NCBI GenBank assembly: GCA_046497505.1
Contig: JAWOFN010000125.1
Location: 1 to 60,775, forward strand
Length of the DNA: 60,775 nucleotides
DNA from: JAWOFN01 sp046497505 [NCBI: bacterium]
GTDB taxonomy: Bacteria; Blakebacterota; Blakebacteria; Blakebacterales
Reading direction: 5' to 3'
The translations under genes and the position numbers were made by a program. Numbering within the stretch: position 1 is the stretch's first letter; every line of letters starts with the position of its first letter. The notes under the pieces were generated by a model. It did no database searches. It saw only the letters and a program-made list of their open reading frames with translations, and was not told the DNA's origin. Shown here in pieces: positions 60,347 through 60,775 of this stretch.

Positions 60347-60775
60347 TCAGGGCGTGTAGTGTACGGTGAGGGCCGACATGACCTCCCTCTGATAGGTGCC
60401 TCCGACCGGCCGGTTCACCAGCGTCCCGTTCACCACGAGGGTGGAGGAACCCCCGCCGTCCAGGTTCACCGCCTCCACGCAGCCCAGGTCCCGCAGGATG
60501 AGGGCCAGCTCCCGCAGGTCCACTCCCCGGCTGGAGGGCTGGCGCCCGTCCACCACCAGCAGGATGAGGTCACCCTCCCCTGTGTATCCCGCCGCAGTCC
60601 TGGGGTGGACCTCGGGGATCGAACTCCCGAAGAAGACCTCTTCCTGGTCGCTGACCGCCGTCCTGCCCCCCTGCAGGAGCACCGGACCGGCGGAGAGGGC
60701 GTCCCGCACCGGCCAGGTGCTGCCGGTGCCGCGATCGGGCGGGTCCCCCGGCCGGCCGGGCCGGTTGGCCGGAGG
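60347..60775 (-). CDS. Phosphodiester glycosidase (NAGPA) family protein, partial
   Basis: The gene enters from beyond the right edge; about 142 C-terminal residues are visible. VEAVNLDGGGSSTLVVNG and LILLVVDGRQPSSRGVDLRE are diagnostic of the NAGPA/DUF2233 domain, which in animals uncovers mannose-6-phosphate and in bacteria acts on phosphodiester-linked sugars. The start, any signal peptide and the role cannot be seen. Confidence 0.88.
   Translation of the reverse strand, partial: PPANRPGRPGDPPDRGTGSTWPVRDALSAGPVLLQGGRTAVSDQEEVFFGSSIPEVHPRTAAGYTGEGDLILLVVDGRQPSSRGVDLRELALILRDLGCVEAVNLDGGGSSTLVVNGTLVNRPVGGTYQREVMSALTVHYTP

Overview
The window is high-GC bacterial DNA of Gram-negative type: several lipoprotein signal peptides, a DUF481 outer-membrane protein, a barrel-fused SppA, an envelope M28 peptidase and no spore or S-layer genes. 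Eukaryote-like citrate synthase, DUF4382 and DAK-DegV fusion proteins, and many leaderless promoters would fit Gemmatimonadota or a neighbouring FCB-type phylum; this is inference and nothing here proves the taxon. The first ~246 bases are different: AT-rich DNA encoding a DnaE PHP-domain fragment of Patescibacteria style, joined abruptly to the high-GC contig. That is almost certainly an assembly chimera.

Layout. 0.25-11.5 kb, minus strand: a lipA-led pyruvate dehydrogenase/lipoate operon (lipA, E1alpha, E1beta, E2, lpd, lipB), then gltA, metH and a truncated sensor gene. E1alpha and E1beta of this cluster both carry internal deletions. 11.6-32.4 kb: a methyltransferase, a PHP phosphoesterase, a lipoprotein, an M28 peptidase, an ETF-dehydrogenase-like Fe-S membrane protein, an MBL-fold hydrolase, two-domain FakA-FakB, a DUF374 acyltransferase, a molybdopterin synthase operon (TlpA-like, 34-aa membrane peptide, moeB, moaD, moaE, PduO), HD-GYP, a flippase-like protein and SppA. 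32.6-37.6 kb, plus strand: a NuoE-NuoF-HoxU-like NADH module in one operon with a glutamate-synthase-type FMN protein, the most interesting redox system of the window. 37.7-49.7 kb: epimerase, internally deleted photolyase, isocitrate dehydrogenase with a zinc-ribbon insert, enoyl-CoA hydratase, MscS, an intact second E1alpha/E1beta pair, DUF481, M49 peptidase, a cyclophilin remnant and glutamate dehydrogenase. 49.9-60.8 kb: AbgT transporter, vapBC beside a cytochrome c fragment, CapA-like, a serine hydrolase, a Cys-codon leader peptide plus terminator in front of cysteine synthase (probable attenuator), asnA, a DUF4382 lipoprotein, a DMT exporter and a partial phosphodiester glycosidase.

How it works together. 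Most genes serve central carbon, redox and amino-acid metabolism: acetyl-CoA formation (PDH, lipoylation), TCA entry (gltA, icd), 2-oxoacid and acyl-CoA breakdown (second E1 pair, hydratase, Fe-S reductase), nitrogen (gdh, asnA) and sulfur (cysteine synthase, metH). Because the E1 genes beside E2/E3 are broken while the second E1 pair has no local E2, that pair may use the E2/E3 at 6.5-9.2 kb. A repeated theme is loss of internal gene blocks (E1alpha twice, E1beta, photolyase, cyclophilin), which is either strain biology or an assembly fault and should be settled with reads before any of these loci is interpreted.
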